Positions 5,790 to 7,226 of a stretch of 7,226 nt of DNA are shown here, one piece after another; positions within the stretch are counted from its first letter, which is position 1, and each line of letters opens with the position of its first letter. Both the position numbers and the translations under genes were made by a program. The stretch spans positions 2,254 through 9,479 of the forward strand of contig DJPI01000062.1 in the NCBI GenBank assembly GCA_002438505.1, read 5' to 3'. The DNA is from Ruminococcaceae bacterium UBA6416. Its GTDB lineage: Bacteria > Bacillota > Clostridia > Oscillospirales > Acutalibacteraceae. A model generated the notes under the pieces. That model was not told the origin of the DNA. It ran no database searches and was given only the letters and a program-made list of their open reading frames with translations.

Positions 5790-6166
5790 AACGACTGTTT
5801 CTTGCGATTATGCTGCTGGTATTTTGCTTTTCAACTGCGGTTTTTGGCTTTTTCAGTCTTAAAAAAAGCTGTCTTGACTTGGAAATCACGCTGGAAAGCG
5901 CGGCCGTCCATATTGAAAACGACAACAAAAGCGCGGCATTTCATGCGCTTGAAAGTGTCGGAGAAACATGGAAAAAGCGGCGTCTTGTTTTCAATGTTTT
6001 CCTTGACCACACAACGCTTGACACACTTGATTCCTCGCTCCCGATGCTGTCGGAAATATTAAAAAACGGTAACATTGAACCCGTTTTTGAAGAAATTCAA
6101 AAGAATATTGCCGTTCTTGAGGACATTGTTGAAGAGCAAAGAATAAATATCGGAAACATATTGTAA
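5786..6166 (+). CDS. DUF4363 family membrane-anchored protein
   Basis: The 126-residue product begins with a short basic segment and one hydrophobic helix (about 4-24), an uncleaved-signal-type anchor. A helical extracytoplasmic domain follows, with an amphipathic pattern (LEITLESAAVHIENDN, FHALESVGETWKKRR, LDSSLPMLSEILKNG, FEEIQKNIAVLEDIVEEQ). The size, the W.KRR motif after the second helix and the position directly after a DUF421 gene match DUF4363. Its ATG overlaps the DUF421 stop by 4 nt and AAGGAG lies about 8 nt upstream. The function is unknown; the consistent pairing suggests it works with the DUF421 protein at the membrane surface. Confidence 0.8.
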   Translation: MKRLFLAIMLLVFCFSTAVFGFFSLKKSCLDLEITLESAAVHIENDNKSAAFHALESVGETWKKRRLVFNVFLDHTTLDTLDSSLPMLSEILKNGNIEPVFEEIQKNIAVLEDIVEEQRINIGNIL

Positions 6167-6189
6167 TTATCTTAAAACAATGATATAAT
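6161..6189 (+). promoter_or_regulatory. Sigma-A extended -10 promoter of the NfeD-SPFH genes
   Basis: -35 TTGTAA (6161-6166), an exact 17-nt spacer and a perfect TATAAT (6184-6189) preceded by TGa. The -35 overlaps the stop codon of the DUF4363 gene, so NfeD can be transcribed both by read-through and from its own promoter. Confidence 0.7.
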
Positions 6190-6210
6190 TAGGCGAAGGG
6201 AGGCAAAGGA

Positions 6211-6645
6211 ATGGATAATTTACTGATCATGTGGATTGCGCTCACAATAGTTTTTGCCGTGATTGAAGCGCTAACGCTTCAGGTTGTAACAATCTGGTTC
6301 GCTGTCGGTTCGGTCGGAGCAATAATTGCAAATGTTGTTCACGCTTCACCGCTTATTCAGCTCATAGTTTTTGTTGCTCTTTCAATTCTTACACTTGTGA
6401 TTGCGCGCCCATATCTGAAAAAATTCACAAAAACAAAAACGCAACCGACCAACGCCGATGTTTGCATCGGCAAACAAGCCGTTGTTACCGAGGAAATCAA
6501 CAACACCCTTGCCACCGGTCAGGTGAAAATCAGCGGCATTGTCTGGACCGCAAGAAGCGCCGATGACGGTGTGATAATTCCCGAAGGCGCGGTTGTTACA
6601 GTCAAAGCCATTGAAGGCGTCAAGCTTATTGTTGATGCAGAGTAA
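6211..6645 (+). CDS. NfeD family protein (short, NfeD1b type)
   Basis: The 144-residue product has about three transmembrane helices (about 4-22, 25-44, 50-67) and a C-terminal OB-fold domain (about 78-144). The OB domain shows the family pattern: IGKQAVVTEEI, then GQVKISGIVWTARS, then IPEGAVVTVKAIEGVKLIV. It lacks the N-terminal ClpP-like protease domain of long NfeD proteins, as expected for the short form. Short NfeD proteins are partners of stomatin/flotillin-type SPFH proteins, and the OB domain is thought to mediate that contact. Consistent with this, an SPFH gene follows after 39 nt. GGGAGG lies about 8 nt before ATG 6211. Confidence 0.9.
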   Translation: MDNLLIMWIALTIVFAVIEALTLQVVTIWFAVGSVGAIIANVVHASPLIQLIVFVALSILTLVIARPYLKKFTKTKTQPTNADVCIGKQAVVTEEINNTLATGQVKISGIVWTARSADDGVIIPEGAVVTVKAIEGVKLIVDAE

Positions 6646-6684
6646 GCATAATAATTATTAAACATGAAAACGGAGGTACTTACC

Positions 6685-7226
6685 ATGGAAGGCTTAATTT
6701 ATGTTATCATTGCAGTCATTCTTCTTGCTGTTGTTATTCTTGCGCTTAACATCAAAATTGTTCCCCAATCAAAAGCATATGTTATTGAAAGACTCGGTGC
6801 ATTCAGCACAACCTGGCAAACCGGTCTGCACGTTAAAATTCCCGTTTTTGAGCGCGTTGCAAAAGCCGTTTCCCTCAAGGAACAGGTTGTTGACTTCAAA
6901 CCTCAGCCGGTTATCACCAAGGACAATGTAACAATGCAGATTGACACTGTTGTCTTTTATCAGATTACCGATCCCAAGCTTTACACTTACGGCGTTGAGC
7001 ATCCTCTTTCCGCAATCGAAAACCTCACCGCAACAACGCTGAGAAACATCATCGGTGAGCTTGAGCTTGACCATACGCTCACCTCACGCGACACCATCAA
7101 TGCAAAAATCCGCGGCATTCTTGACGAGGCCACCGACCCTTGGGGAATCAAGGTCAACCGCGTTGAGCTTAAAAACATTCTTCCGCCGCGTGAAATTCAG
7201 GACGCGATGGAGAAGCAGATGAAGGC
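6685..7226 (+). CDS. SPFH/stomatin-like protein (QmcA type), 5' part
   Basis: The first 180 residues are visible; the gene runs past the window end. A single N-terminal membrane helix (about 3-22) is followed by the SPFH (band 7) domain. Signature stretches are QSKAYVIERLGAFSTTW, TGLHVKIPVFERVA, VDFKPQPVITKDNVTMQID, LDHTLTSRDTINAKI, and WGIKVNRVELKNILPP ending EIQDAMEKQMK. The pattern fits the QmcA/slipin branch more than HflK/HflC. Such proteins oligomerise into membrane scaffolds or cages that organise microdomains and restrain membrane proteases. ATG 6685 is preceded by GGAGG at 8 nt; the in-frame ATG 6664 lies before that site and is rejected. Co-transcription with NfeD supports a joint complex. 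Confidence 0.9.
   Translation, partial: MEGLIYVIIAVILLAVVILALNIKIVPQSKAYVIERLGAFSTTWQTGLHVKIPVFERVAKAVSLKEQVVDFKPQPVITKDNVTMQIDTVVFYQITDPKLYTYGVEHPLSAIENLTATTLRNIIGELELDHTLTSRDTINAKIRGILDEATDPWGIKVNRVELKNILPPREIQDAMEKQMK

Overview
The window looks like a chromosomal segment of an anaerobic low-to-mid-GC Firmicute, most likely a clostridial (Oscillospiraceae/Ruminococcaceae-like) gut bacterium. This rests on the gene content (YetF/DUF421 with DUF4363, short NfeD with an SPFH protein, MATE with MerR), strong AGGAGG-type ribosome sites and consensus sigma-A promoters. The taxonomic call is inference from families; nothing in the window fixes a genus. There is no rRNA, tRNA, CRISPR array or intact insertion sequence.

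Layout. Positions 1-about 390 (+) hold the end of a large phage- or conjugative-element-type polyvalent protein. It stops matching its own family abruptly near 384-393, and its frame then runs open to 668 through DNA that is the antisense of another gene. That other gene (386-919, -) is a zinc-ribbon, single-pass membrane protein with a Ser/Ala/Thr-rich tail; its stop codon lies in the phage-like sequence, so both genes appear to be cut at one breakpoint. Positions 920-1417 are non-coding: a consensus promoter for the zinc-ribbon gene, an imperfect palindrome, and a very good promoter with repeats and a palindromic operator-like site for a 69-aa orphan gene (1418-1627, +). A bidirectional terminator (about 1641-1697) separates that gene from a convergent operon.

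Positions 1696-3865 (-) form a two-gene operon: a MATE multidrug efflux pump followed, with a 26-nt overlap, by a BmrR-like MerR regulator. Upstream is a textbook MerR-type promoter: -35 TTGACT, a 19-nt spacer, -10 TAATAT, and a perfect 9-bp dyad that spans the spacer and reaches into the -35. The regulator very probably senses a ligand and switches on its own operon. Next is a ketopantoate-reductase-family gene (4030-4953, -) with its own promoter and a terminator hairpin.

Divergent from it, on the + strand, is a run of four envelope genes: DUF421/YetF (5142-5789), DUF4363 (5786-6166, ATGA overlap), a short NfeD (6211-6645) with its own extended -10 promoter, and an SPFH/QmcA-like protein (6685 onward) cut by the window end. 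NfeD and SPFH proteins are known partners in membrane microdomains.

I found no convincing wholly new multi-gene system. The most interesting points are the phage/zinc-ribbon breakpoint, the complete MerR switch, and the heavily decorated promoter of the small orphan gene.
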